NCBI GenBank assembly: GCA_964058805.1
Contig: CAXKVV010000247.1
Span: forward strand, 1-61,930
Reading direction: 5' to 3'
DNA length: 61,930 nucleotides
DNA from: Schoenoplectus triqueter
Lineage: Eukaryota > Streptophyta > Magnoliopsida > Poales > Cyperaceae
The notes beneath the pieces are model-generated. The model saw nothing but the letters and a program-made list of their open reading frames with translations, did not search any database and was not told the DNA's origin. The position numbers and the translations under genes are program-made. Shown one piece after another: positions 51,745-61,779 of the stretch (positions are counted from its first letter, which is position 1; the number at the start of each line of letters is the position of its first letter).

Positions 51745-54700
51745 TTGACTGTACCGAAGGCGTTGGGTCCCGTTTTCTTGTTTTGCGCTCCATGACTCGA
51801 TTTCGACGGTACCGAGGGCGTCGGGTCCCGATTTTATGTTTTGCTCTCCCGAAGTCATTTTCGGTGGTACCGAGGGCGTCGAGTCTCGTTTTCTTGATAT
51901 GCGCTCCCGAACCCATTTTCAGCGGTACCGGCGGCGTTGGGTCCTGTTTTCATGTTTTGCGCTCCCGGACTCGGTTTCGGCGGTACCGAGGGCGTCGGGT
52001 TCCGTTTTCATGTTTTGCGCTCCCGGACTCATTTTCGGCGGTACCGAGGGCGTCGAGTCCCATTTTCTTGTTTTGCGCTCCCGAACCCATTTTTTGCGGT
52101 ACCGACGGCGTCGGTTTCCGTTTACATGTTTTTCGCTCCAAGACCCATTTTGGGCGGTACCGATGTCGTCGGGTCCCGTTTTCAAGTTTTGCGCTCCGAG
52201 ACGTTTTTTCGGCGGTACCAAGGGCGTCGGGTCTCGTTTTCCTGTTTTGCGCTCCCGGACCCGTTTTCGGCAGTACCGACTGTGTCGGGTCCCGTTTTCT
52301 TGTTTTGCGCTCCCGGACCCGTTTTCGTTAGTACCGAGCACGTCGGTTCCTATTTTCTTGTTTTCCGCTCCCGGACCCGTTTTCGGCGGTACCGAGGGTA
52401 TCGGGTCCCATTTTAATGTTTTTCGCTCTCGGACCCTTTTTCCACGGTACCGACGGCGTCGGGTGCGGTTTTCATGTTTTGTGCTCCAAGACTCAATTTC
52501 GGCGGTACCGAGGGCGTCGGGCCTCGTTTTCATGTTTTGCACTCTCGGACTCGGTTTCGGCGGTACCGAGGGCGTCTGGTCTCGTTTTCATGTTTTGCGC
52601 TCCCGAACCCGTTTTGGGCGATACCGACGGCGTCTGGTCCTGGTTCTTTTTTTGCGATTCGGAACTCTTTTTCGGCAGTACCGAGGGAGTCGGGTCCCGT
52701 CTTCATGTTTTGCGCTCCTCGACCCGTTTTCGTTAGTACCGAGGGCGTCTGGTCTTGTTTTCATGTTTTGCGCTCCCGGACCCGTCTTCGGCGATACCAA
52801 TTGTGTCTGGTCTCGATTTCATGTTTTGCGCTCCCGGACCCGTTCTTGACTGTACCGAAGGCGTTGGGTCCCGTTTTCATGTTTTGCGCTCCAAGACTCG
52901 ATTTCGGCGGTACCGAGGGAGTCGGGTTCCGTTTTCATGTTTTGCGCTCCCGGACTCATTTTCGGCGATAGCGAGGGCGTCGGATCCCGATTTTATGTTT
53001 TCCGCTCCCGGACTCATTTTCGGCGGTACCGAGGGCGTCGAGTCCCGTTTTCATGTTTTGCGCTCCCGAACCCATTTTTTGCGGTACCGAAGGCGTCGGT
53101 TCCCGTTTTCATGTTTTACGCTCCTAGACCCATTTTGGGCGGTACCGATGGCGTCGGGTCCCGATTTCATGTTTTGCGCTCCAAGACGCATTTTCCGCGG
53201 TACCAAGGGTGTGGGGTCTCGTTTTAATTTTTTTGCGCTGCCGGAACCGTTTTCGGCGGTACCGACTGTGTCGGTTCCCGTTTTCTTATTTTGCGCTCCC
53301 GGACCCGTTCTTGACTGTACCAAGGGCGTTGGGTCCCGTTTTCTTGTTTTGCGCTCCAAGACCCGATTTCGGCGGTACCGAGGGCGGCGGGTTCCATTTT
53401 CATGTTTTGTGCTCCCGGACTTATTTTCGGCGATAGCGAGGGCGTCGGGTCCCGATTTTATGTTTTGCGCTCCCGAAGTCATTTTTTGCGGTACCGATGG
53501 CGTCGGTTCCCATTTTCATGTTTTGCGCTCCAAGACCCATTTTGGACGGTACAGATGGCGTCGGGTCCAGTTTTCATGTTTTGCGCTCCAAGACGTATTT
53601 TCCGCGGTACCAAGGGCGTCGGGTATCGTTTTCATGTTTTGCGCTCCCGGACCCGTTTTCGGCGGTACCGAGTGTGTCGGGTCCCGTTTTCTTGTTTTGC
53701 GCTCCCGGACCCGTTCTTGACTGTACCGAAGGCGTTGGGTCCCGTTTTCATGTTTTGCGCTCCAAGACTCGATTTCGACGGTACCAAGGGCGTCGGGTCC
53801 CGATTTTATGTTTTGCGCTCCAGGAGGTATTTTCGATGGTACCGAGGGCGTCGAGTCTCGTTTTCTTGATTTGCGCTCCCGAACCCATTTTCGGCGGTAC
53901 TGGCGGCGTTGGGTCCTGTTTTCATGTTTTGCGCTCCCGGACTCGGTTTCGGCGGTACCGAGGGCGTCGGGTTCCGTTTTCATGTTTTGCGCTCCCGGAC
54001 TCATTTTCGGCGGTATCGAGGGCGTCGAGTCCCGTTTTCTTGTTTTGCGCTCCCGAACCCATTTTTTTGCGGTACCGACGGCGTCGATTCCCGTTTTCAT
54101 GTTTTTCGCTCCCGGACTCGGTTTCGGCGGTACCGAGGTCGTCGGGTTCCGTTTTCATGTTTTGCGCTCCCGGACTCATTTTCGGCGGTACCGAGGGTAT
54201 CGGGTCCCATTTTAATGTTTTTCGTTCTTGGACCCTTTTTCCACGGTACCGACGGCGTCGGGTGCGGTTTTCATGTTTTGTGCTCCAAGACTCAATTTCG
54301 GCGGTACCGAGGGCGTTGAGCCTCGTTTTCATGTTTTGCGCTCCCGGACTTGGTTTCGGCGGTACCGAGGGCGTCGAGTCCTGTTTTCTTGTTTTGCGCT
54401 CCCGAACCCATTTTTTGCGGTACCGATGGCGTCGGTTCCCGTTTTCATGTTTTTCGCTCCAAGACCCATTTTTGGCGGTACCGATGGCGTCGGGTCCCGT
54501 TTTCAAGTTTTGCGCTCCGAGACGCATTTTCGGCGGTACCAAGGGCGTCGGGTCTCATTTTCCTATTTTGCGCTCCCGGACCCGTTTTCGGCGGTACCGA
54601 CTATGTTGGGTCCCGTTTTCTTGTTTTGCGCTCCCGGACCCGTTTTCGTTAGTACCGAGCGCGTCGGGTCCTGTTTTCTTGTTTTCCGCTCCCGGACCCG

Positions 54701-56700
54701 TTTTCGGCGGTACCGAGGGTATCGGGTCCCATTTTAATGTTTTTCTCTCTCGGACCCTTTTTCCACTGTACCGACGGCGTCGGGTGCGGTTTTCATGTTT
54801 TGTGCTCCAAGACTCAATTTCGGCTGTACCGAGGGTGTCGGCGGTACCGAGGGCGTCGGGCCTCATTTTCATGTTTTGCGCTCTCGGAACCGTTTTCGGC
54901 GGTACCGAGGGCGTCTTGTCTCGTTTTCATGTTTTGCGCTCCCGGACCAGTTTTGGGCGATACCGACGGCGTCTGGTCCTGTTTCGGCAGTACCGAGGGC
55001 ATCGGGTCTCGTCTTCATGTTTTGCGCTCCTCGACCCGTTTTCGTTAGTACCGAGGGCGTCTGGTCTCGTTTTCATGTTTTGCGTCGGGTCTCGTTTTAA
55101 TGTTTTGCGCTCTCAAACCCATTTTCAGCGGTATCAACGACCTCGGGTCCTGTTTTCATGTTTTGCGCACCCGGACTCTATTTCGGCGGTACCGAGGGCG
55201 TCGGGTTCCGTTTTCATGTTTTGCGCACCCGAACCAATTTTAGGCGGTACCGACGGCGTCGTGTTCTGTTTTTCATGTTTTGCGCACCCGGCCCCGTTTT
55301 CGGCGGTACCGACTGTGTCGAGTCCCGTTTTCATGTTTTGTGCTTTCGGACCCGTTCTCGGCGATACCGACGGAGTCTGGTCCCGTTATCATGTTTTGCG
55401 CTTCCGGACCCGTTCTTGACTGTACCGAGGGCGTCGGGTCCCGTTTTAATGTTTTGCGCTCCAAGACTCGATTTAGGCGGTTCCGAGGGCGTCGGGTTCC
55501 GTTTTCATGTTTTGCGTTCCCGTACTCATTTTCGGCGATAGCGAGGGCGTCGGATCCCGACTTTATGTTTTGCGGTCCCGGACTCATTTTCGGCGGTACC
55601 GAGGGCGTCGAGTCCCGTTTTATTGTTTTACGCTCCCGAACCCATTTTTTGCGGTTCCGACTACGTCGGTTCCCGTTTTCATATTTTGCGCTCCAAGACC
55701 CATTTTGGACGGTACCGATGGCGTCGGGTCCCGTTTTCATGTTTTGCACTCGAAGACGAATTTTTCGCAGTACCAAGGGCGTCGGGTATCGTTTTCATGT
55801 TTTGCGCTCCCGGACTCGTTTTCGGCGGTACCGACTGTGTCGGGTCCCGTTTTCTTATTTTGCGCTCCCGGACCCGTTCTTGACTGTACCGAAGGCGTTG
55901 GGTCCTGTTTTCATGTTTTGCGCTCCAAGACTCGATTTCGACGGTACCGAGGGCATCGGGTCCCGATTTTATGTTTTGCGCTCCCGAAGTCATTTTCGGT
56001 GGTACCGAGGGCGTCGAGTCTCGTTTTCAAGTTTTGCGCTCCCGAACCCATTTTTTGCGGTACCGACGGCGTCGGTTCCCGTTTTAATGTTTTACGCTCC
56101 CAGACTCATTTTGGGCGGTACCGATGGCGTCGGGTCCTGTTTTCATGTTTTGCGGTCCAAGACGCATTTTCCGCGGTACCGACGGCGTCGGTTCCCATTT
56201 TCATATTTTTCGCTCCCGGACTCGATTTCGGCGGTATCGAGGGCGTCGGGTTCCGTTTTCATGTTTTGCGCTCCCGGACTCATTTTCGGCGGTACCGAGG
56301 GCGTCGAGTCCCGTTTTCTTGTTTTGCGCTCCTGAACCCATATTTTGCGGTACCGACGGCGTTGGTTCCCGTTTTCATGTTTTTCGCTCCAAGACGCATT
56401 TTCGGCGGTACCAAGGGCGTCAGGTCTCGATTTCCCGTTTTGAGCTCCCCGCACCCGTTTTCGACGGTACCGACTGTGTCGGGTCCCGTTTTCTTGTTTT
56501 GCGCTCCCGAACCCGTTTTCGTTAGTACCGGGCGTGTCGGGTCCTGTTTTCTTGTTTTCCGCTCCCAGACCCGTTTTCGGCGGTACCGAGGGTATCGGGT
56601 CCCATTTTAATGTTTTTCGCTCTCGGACCCTTTTTCCACGGTACCGACGGCGTCAGGTGCGGTTTTCATGTTTTGTGCTCCAAGACTCAATTTCGGCGGT

Positions 56701-57017
56701 TGTGCGACCCTTTTTCGCGCGCCGCCGCACCGCCGCCGGGCGATGGGTTCTGCGGAAGAAGGACACGGAGATCCCTCCCGAGCGTGCATCTGATGGGTGT
56801 CGGCCGATTCTGCCGTTTAGAGATATTTGGATGCACATTCAGGGGGTTTTTAGTGATTGTGAGTTCTTGTAGATTCCGGTGGGCGCAAGCCCCCACCGTT
56901 AATTACCCTGGGCTACGAACCTCGAGGCACCTCTGGATCTTTGAAAGAGAGAAGCAAATAGTATAGTTAAAAGATGGTCAAGTGGTCGTCTAATTTCATA
57001 AAAAGGGGTCTACGGAA
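56701..57017. other. Satellite edge and short GC-rich junction sequence, no identified gene
   Basis: Immediately after the last monomer comes a GC-rich segment (cgcgcgccgccgcaccgccg). A top-strand frame entered from the satellite stays open through it to a TAG at about 56,871, giving about 50 non-satellite residues ending IQGVFSDCEFL. I do not recognise it. It could be a chance frame or the tail of a broken exon. A perfect short hairpin (ggtggg...cccacc) lies at 56,878-56,897. The rest of the stretch shows nothing. Confidence 0.4.
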
Positions 57018-57610
57018 GATGAACCTACAAACAGATCGGTTCAATCTATGAAAGACAAACCTACAAACAGATCGGTTTTGTCTTATGGAGGACGAACCTA
57101 CAAACAGATCGGTTCAGTCCATGCCACCTCGAGATGTAACCTTACCAACAGACCAGGTTAATCTCTTCATAGGGGGCTTGAGGTGAGTCTACATACAGAC
57201 CGACTCGACCTCCGTTGATCTAGAAGATAAACCTACAAACAGACCGGTTCAATCTTAACTAGTCAACAACCAATCACACAAAATACAACTCGAAGCACTG
57301 AGCCGGTTGATCTTGAGGTTGGTGAATCAGGAGAAGGGTGGATATGGCCCACGTGTTTCTTCTCACCGATCTTCTAGATCATGAATTCGTAGCACTAAGC
57401 CGATTCATAAACCTAGGAAACACAATTGCACACAATGTCAAACCTGAAGCGCTGGGCCAGTTCAACATTGAGGCATGTGTTAGTGAAGGAACCTACCTAC
57501 AGAACGGTTCACATTCACTGTTTTGTGGATGAATCTACCAACAGACCGATTCAATCTCACAGTCTCGGGAAATGAGTCAGGAGACAAACTCATCGACGGA
57601 CGAGTTCAGT
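57018..57610. repeat. Degenerate minisatellite-like repeats
   Basis: Imperfect copies of acctacaaacagaccggttc occur at 57,023, 57,059, 57,096, 57,186, 57,231, 57,491 and 57,532, spaced 35-45 bp where tandem. A second recurring motif, aagcactgagccggttga, is interleaved at about 57,293, 57,390 and 57,448. The units are too diverged for an exact period. Several short frames cross the region but none resembles a protein family. Confidence 0.7.
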
Positions 57611-57625
57611 CTTGCCAGCTCAAAT

Positions 57626-58320
57626 GGTCATGAATTACTTGTTCATGACACCGAGCCATTAAGATGTCACTTTGCTCGGACATCGTAATGTTCTTCTTCT
57701 TCAAAGTCGACATAACTCTCCATGCTGATGCCGTAGCTTTGGTCATTCTTCAGCGAGCGTCAAGATGTTCTTGTCTCGACTAATCATTCTACGTGTTGCA
57801 TTACTTGTGCAGAATTACTATGGTGCCCTACACCCCTTGTGTGAGCGTATTCAATCATGAGTTACTTGCTCATGGCAGCGAGTCATTAAGATGTCACCTA
57901 TCTAGGACATCATAATGTTCTTCCTCTTCAGAGTCGATGTATATCTCCATGTTAGTATCGTAGCTCTGATTATTCTTCATTAAGCGCCAAGATGTTCTTG
58001 TCTCGACATACTCCTTTATGTTGCTATTGAAGCCTTATTCATCTCACGTCAAGATGTTCTTGTCTCAACGTATCTTATTATTCTTCATCAGGTGTCGAGA
58101 TGTTCTTGTCTCGACGTATCTTCTCCTGTTGCTATCAAAGCCTTAATCATCTCACGTCAAGATGTTCCTGTCTCAACGCATCTTTTCATGTTGTCATTGC
58201 AATCTTAGTTATCTTCCGTCAAGGTGCTCTCGTCTTGACTAATCATTCTAAATGTCATATCATGTGTGCAAATATTCCTACGTGGCTCTACACTCCTTAT
58301 GTGAGCATATTTATTTATTT
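57626..58320. repeat. Diverged internal duplications with a gatgttcttgtctcgac motif
   Basis: A block starting at 57,628 (tcatgaattacttgttcatg) is repeated from 57,857 (tcatgagttacttgctcatg), 229 bp on. The motif gatgttcttgtctcgac or close variants occurs at 57,764, 57,991, 58,053, 58,099, 58,161 and 58,223, the later ones about 46-62 bp apart. A third shared piece, actaatcattct...ccttgtgtgagcgtattc, lies at 57,778 and again from 58,238. It may be the remains of a transposable element's non-coding part, but no ends or coding domains are visible. Confidence 0.7.
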
Positions 58321-59640
58321 CTAAAATGCACAAAGTCTATTATAATATCTTCCATTATTATAAAGATGCATTTATTATTATTATTATTATTACTATTATT
58401 ATTATTATTATTATTACAATTATTATATTACTATTATTATTTTTATTATTATTATTTTTATTTCTTAAACCCCATTTGTCTATGTAGAAAATTATTTACA
58501 AAAATAATAGGAAAAGGGGTAGCTATTAATATTTTTGGGATTTTTATAATGGCTAAAATAATAGAATTTTTTTATTTTTATTATTTCTAAACCCTATTTA
58601 TTTTGTAGAAAATCATTTACAAAAATGATAGAAAGTAAGATAGCTATGTTTTTATTTATATTTTCAAAAAAATGCTTATAATAGCTAAAGTAATAGAATT
58701 TTGTTATTATATTCTATTATATTGTAATACTATTCATTATGTAAGAATTATTTACAAAATCAAAAGATGGTTAGTTATACTATTTTACTACTATTATATT
58801 TTTTATTATTATTATTTTCTTTTATTTTTTTTTATTATATTTTTTTTTTATATTTATAATAGCTAAAAGAAATCATTACTAATATTCTATTTTATTTATT
58901 ATACTATTCATTATATCTATTTTTATTATTTCTATTTATTATCCATAGAAAAATATAAGATTTTTTTATTATTATTTGAAAATAGTCATAAGAGATGAAA
59001 TTCATTATGTTTTTATTACAATTATTATTTTTATTACATTTTATTCATCAAAAATATTTTTATTGTATATTTGTATAGAAATAACAAAAGAAATACAATT
59101 CATATTATAAAACTATATTATCATTCTTTATTATGAAAGAAAATGTATTTTACCATTTATTACCATAGTAGTATATTTTTGTATATTTTGTGCTATTTAT
59201 TTCTAATATTCTTTTTTTTACAGAAAATATCAATATAATATCTATTATTATATATTTTTTTATTTATCAAAGAATATAGTTAATCTCATTTTTATTATAA
59301 CATATTACTATCATCATTATTATTTCATGGAAAATCACTTGAAAAATCAGTAAAATATATCTAGTTATTATTTATGATTTTTATTTGTATTTTTGGAATT
59401 TTTATAGTATTTAAAATGACAAGTCAAAGCTAGGTCAAACATATCAATATAGGTAATGTTTTTTGCTTTTAAATTGTTTTATCATGATTATATTTTTAAA
59501 ACTGGAATATTATTGTATAGGAAAATAGTATGAAAAATAATAAAATTTTAGAAACAAATTTGAATCAATTTGGAGTTCAATAGCATTTTCAAATCATTTA
59601 TTTACTCTATATTATTACTATTCTGTTATTATTTAATTAA
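58321..59640. other. Very AT-rich intergenic block
   Basis: About 1.3 kb composed largely of A and T with long T and TTA runs. Frames here encode only low-complexity Leu/Tyr/Phe/Ile stretches and are not genes. Nothing else was recognised. Confidence 0.8.
58373..58460. repeat. TTA/ATT trinucleotide microsatellite, imperfect
   Basis: Runs of ttattatta with a few interruptions (tactatt, acaattatt, ttttatt). Such imperfect AT-rich microsatellites are common in plant intergenic DNA. Confidence 0.9.
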
Positions 59641-59760
59641 TGGGCTTAATCTGGGCCGCCAAATCTGTATCAAGATCAGCGCCTATCTTTTATTTAACTC
59701 CATTCTTATTTGGGCCGTCAGATTTGCTTTGAGATTAATTTGTATTAGATGGACGGCCCA
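59641..59760. promoter_or_regulatory. Cluster of four site II (TGGGCC/T) boxes
   Basis: TGGGCT at 59,641, TGGGCC at 59,652 and 59,711, and the reverse form GGCCCA at 59,755, all within 120 bp. Two of them sit in a diverged direct repeat (tgggccgccaaatctg and tgggccgtcagatttg). In plants, clustered TGGGCY boxes are targets of TCP factors and mark promoters of housekeeping and proliferation genes. They lie at the step from AT-rich DNA to a GC-richer segment (59,800-59,970), as at a promoter. No coding start could be fixed downstream on either strand. Confidence 0.45.
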
Positions 59761-59857
59761 GATTCATATCCACATTTTTATTTAATACAGCGCTTTATTT
59801 CACACGTTCGATCTTTTCAAGATTCACACACGCGCGTTAATATCCGTGCCGCTGCGA

Positions 59858-60085
59858 TTATCTGACTCTCCAGTCAACAGCTTCTTCAAGATTCACGCTA
59901 ACGACGTCGCCGGCGATTGCGGCCATCTTCCTCCGATCAGGCGACTTCCCTAGCATCGCCTTGTTATAAGGAATCATTCTGTGGTGTCTGATCAACAATC
60001 TATACGGTGAATCGTGTTGTATACCCATACCAGATGAATCAATTTGGTACCAGTCGGTACCGAGTGTTACATTCTCTAAATTCAA
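59858..60085 (-). other. Small minus-strand open frame, possible exon, unrecognised
   Basis: An open stretch of 75 codons. Its first ATG context gives about 57 codons ending at 59,858, and an inner ATG at 59,926 has a good plant context (aagATGGcc) and leads to 22 residues. A possible splice acceptor (gaatttag) is at about 60,076-60,083, and a strong donor (gaag/gtaag) lies 760 bp upstream on that strand at 60,832/60,833. The protein has no motif I know. It could be the first coding exon of a gene whose promoter is at 61,040, or chance. Confidence 0.2.
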
Positions 60086-60237
60086 AGCAATTGATCATGT
60101 TTTCCATCAATTAATTACTCAATTAGCATCGTATATACATGAAAATACCTTCTAGCATGACTAGAGCGATTCAAATTAGTCTGTGATTCTACTATTCGGT
60201 ATGGTTGTTGAAATGCAATAGGAGCTGTCGGTACCGA
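60046..60237. other. Three GGTACC sites, two as TCGGTACCGA palindromes, outside the array
   Basis: GGTACC occurs at 60,046, 60,056 and 60,230, the last two within the 10-bp palindrome TCGGTACCGA at 60,054-60,063 and 60,228-60,237. The satellite core also reads cggtaccga. No other satellite sequence surrounds them, so this may be coincidence. The interval 60,238-60,420 shows nothing. Confidence 0.5.
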
Positions 60238-60420
60238 TCGCAATTTTCCTCAAATTCTTATTATTCATTGATCAACATTGGCATTATCATGCTTAATACT
60301 CTTTATAACACTCATCTAAACTATGACACACATGCTTATGCTTATGATCTTCCCTAATTCTCAATCTAAAACTCAATTTCAGAAACGGAACGCGATAACA
60401 GTATTAAAACTTCAAATCAG

Positions 60421-60898
60421 TCGAGTTCTCAAGATTATATCTGAGATCAATCGACTTTAAAGGACTCCACAGACCCTAATGCATATAGTACTAACAGGGA
60501 TCAAGGTAATTCTCACTCAAGAATCAAGAATTGATCAATGAACTCAACTGTTACCGAGTTCTCAAGTTGAACTGAGATCAATCGATTTAACAGCCTCATT
60601 CATCAATCTTTGAGCAAAATTCATTGAAAGAAATGAAAGATTTATACTATATAAACTTGCAATGCATGAAATAAAGAAGAAAATCATGAAGAAATAGTTG
60701 AAATTCGAAGAAATTCAAAGACAGTACAGTGAAATACTGATTTCCAGTGGCGATTACATCTCTAAAGCTTCAATCTTCAAAAATTAAACTCACTGACTCT
60801 CAATTAGCAAGTAATAGAGTGTAGAGCTTACCTTCAGACAAGCAATTGAAGCAAAGGAATTGAGTTCTCAAGTTAAAACCGAGATCAATCAATTCTGC
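60421..60898. repeat. Three dispersed copies of a 38-bp motif
   Basis: Related segments start at about 60,421, 60,555 and 60,859. They share gagttctcaag, then about ten variable bases, then gagatcaatcgattt. The first arm is nearly palindromic. The copies are 134 and about 304 bp apart with unrelated sequence between, so this is not a simple tandem repeat. Confidence 0.75.
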
Positions 60899-60930
60899 TA
60901 AGCTTCTCTTGATTCTTGTTCCTCTCTTGC

Positions 60931-60945
60931 TCTCTCTCTCTCTCT
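60931..60945. repeat. Short CT microsatellite
   Basis: A (tc)n run within a wider pyrimidine-rich stretch. On the minus strand it is GA-rich and would lie in the 5' leader of a transcript starting near 61,005. Confidence 0.85.
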
Positions 60946-61032
60946 AGATTCTATATGCAATCTCTATAGTATCTTCTCTCTGTCTCCTATCTTCTGTATG
61001 TGTGTGTTGTTGGTTCTCCATGGATCAGATGC

Positions 61033-61040
61033 TTTATATA
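61033..61040 (-). promoter_or_regulatory. Possible minus-strand TATA box
   Basis: TATATAAA on the minus strand, within gcctatataaagc, matches the plant TATA consensus well. Downstream on that strand lie a purine-rich leader-like segment (60,920-61,000) and a consensus splice donor at 60,832/60,833. Together these look like a core promoter with an intron-containing 5' leader, but no confident coding region follows. A similar context (ctatataaagcc) is found in the LTRs of the retrotransposon, so an LTR-derived promoter is an alternative. Confidence 0.35.
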
Positions 61041-61779
61041 GGCAATTGGGATGGTGCACCAAGGAATCAGAACTGTACACCACTCATACACCAACAATTG
61101 GACTTCCTTGGCTCATGGGTATGGTTCTTCAATTCTGTTAGTGCTTCTGTTGCGATGTGGGCCCCTATTCAAAGAATCCAAAGCTTAAGCCTTTCACTGT
61201 TGACCATGTTTGACTCCCCTTCTTATCTGTTGCTAGAACCTTCTAGAGCATCTAAACATACTATATATACTCATTCCAATGTATCTAGAGCATTCATTCA
61301 TCCTCTGCCATTGTAGTTTATCTCCAAAATTCAAAGCTTTATCACCCGATTGTGAGCTTTGATCAAAGACATATCTCCACTATCCAATTGATAATCTCCA
61401 TCACTTAAACAGCATCGTGTAAGTACAGGGAAGCTACAAGCATTGTCAATTCAAGCTGAGAGTGCAAGGTTTCAAGTTTTCTCCATTTGCCCGATTTCAC
61501 CACTTCTTCTCAATTACTTCAATTCATCCCCTAATTGCTGCTCCTTTCTTCATACACAGCGTCGCCTAAGTGAATGGAAGGGGTCTGCATCATCAATTTT
61601 CAATTTTGAAGCAAGAATAGAAGTGCTTCATTAATCACCCGAGGTATTCATCTCTCTCAATCACCTTATTCACTTGTTGTTTTTCAATTCTGATCAATTG
61701 CACATACTCTCCCATGTATAGGCTAACTCTGGGTGAAAGGAATTGGAGTTGCGAGCTTTGGAGAGCTTGATCACCTCTA
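61041..61779. other. Flanking sequence without identified gene
   Basis: Unique-looking, moderately AT-rich sequence. Short frames exist (for example 61,002-61,316 top strand), but they have no recognisable domain, and I see no repeats or RNA genes here. Confidence 0.5.

Larger units (their letters stand above)
40087..56700 (-). repeat. Satellite array B, right part
   Basis: Continues the inverted 58-bp family to its natural edge at 56,700, where a monomer stops after tttcggcggt and unique sequence starts. Monomer types recur in fixed order, giving 464-bp (8-mer) and 696-bp (12-mer) units and a third cassette. The type containing gttcttgactgtacc is a good ruler: it lies at 41,469 and 41,933 (464 apart), and at 46,041, 46,738 and 47,202 (697 and 464). 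Open frames as long as 640 codons (53,497-55,419) occur because the T-rich strand lacks stop triplets. No gene is supported inside the array. Confidence 0.95.

Noticed and set aside
1..56700. Dozens of open frames of 60-640 codons on both strands as protein-coding genes
   Set aside because: They read the 58-bp repeat in every phase, share the same periodic peptide, start at arbitrary monomers and overlap on both strands. All three phases being equally open argues against coding selection.
1..56700. rDNA intergenic spacer subrepeats or telomeric repeats
   Set aside because: No 18S, 25S or 5S sequence is adjacent, the array is far too long for a spacer, and no TTTAGGG runs are present.
57338..57532. 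64-codon top-strand frame as a gene
   Set aside because: It lies within degenerate repeats, has no recognisable domain and no supporting promoter or splice signals.
58252..58866. Hydrophobic small proteins in the AT-rich block
   Set aside because: Leu/Tyr/Phe runs come from TTA/TAT microsatellite sequence; there is no consistent start or conserved feature.
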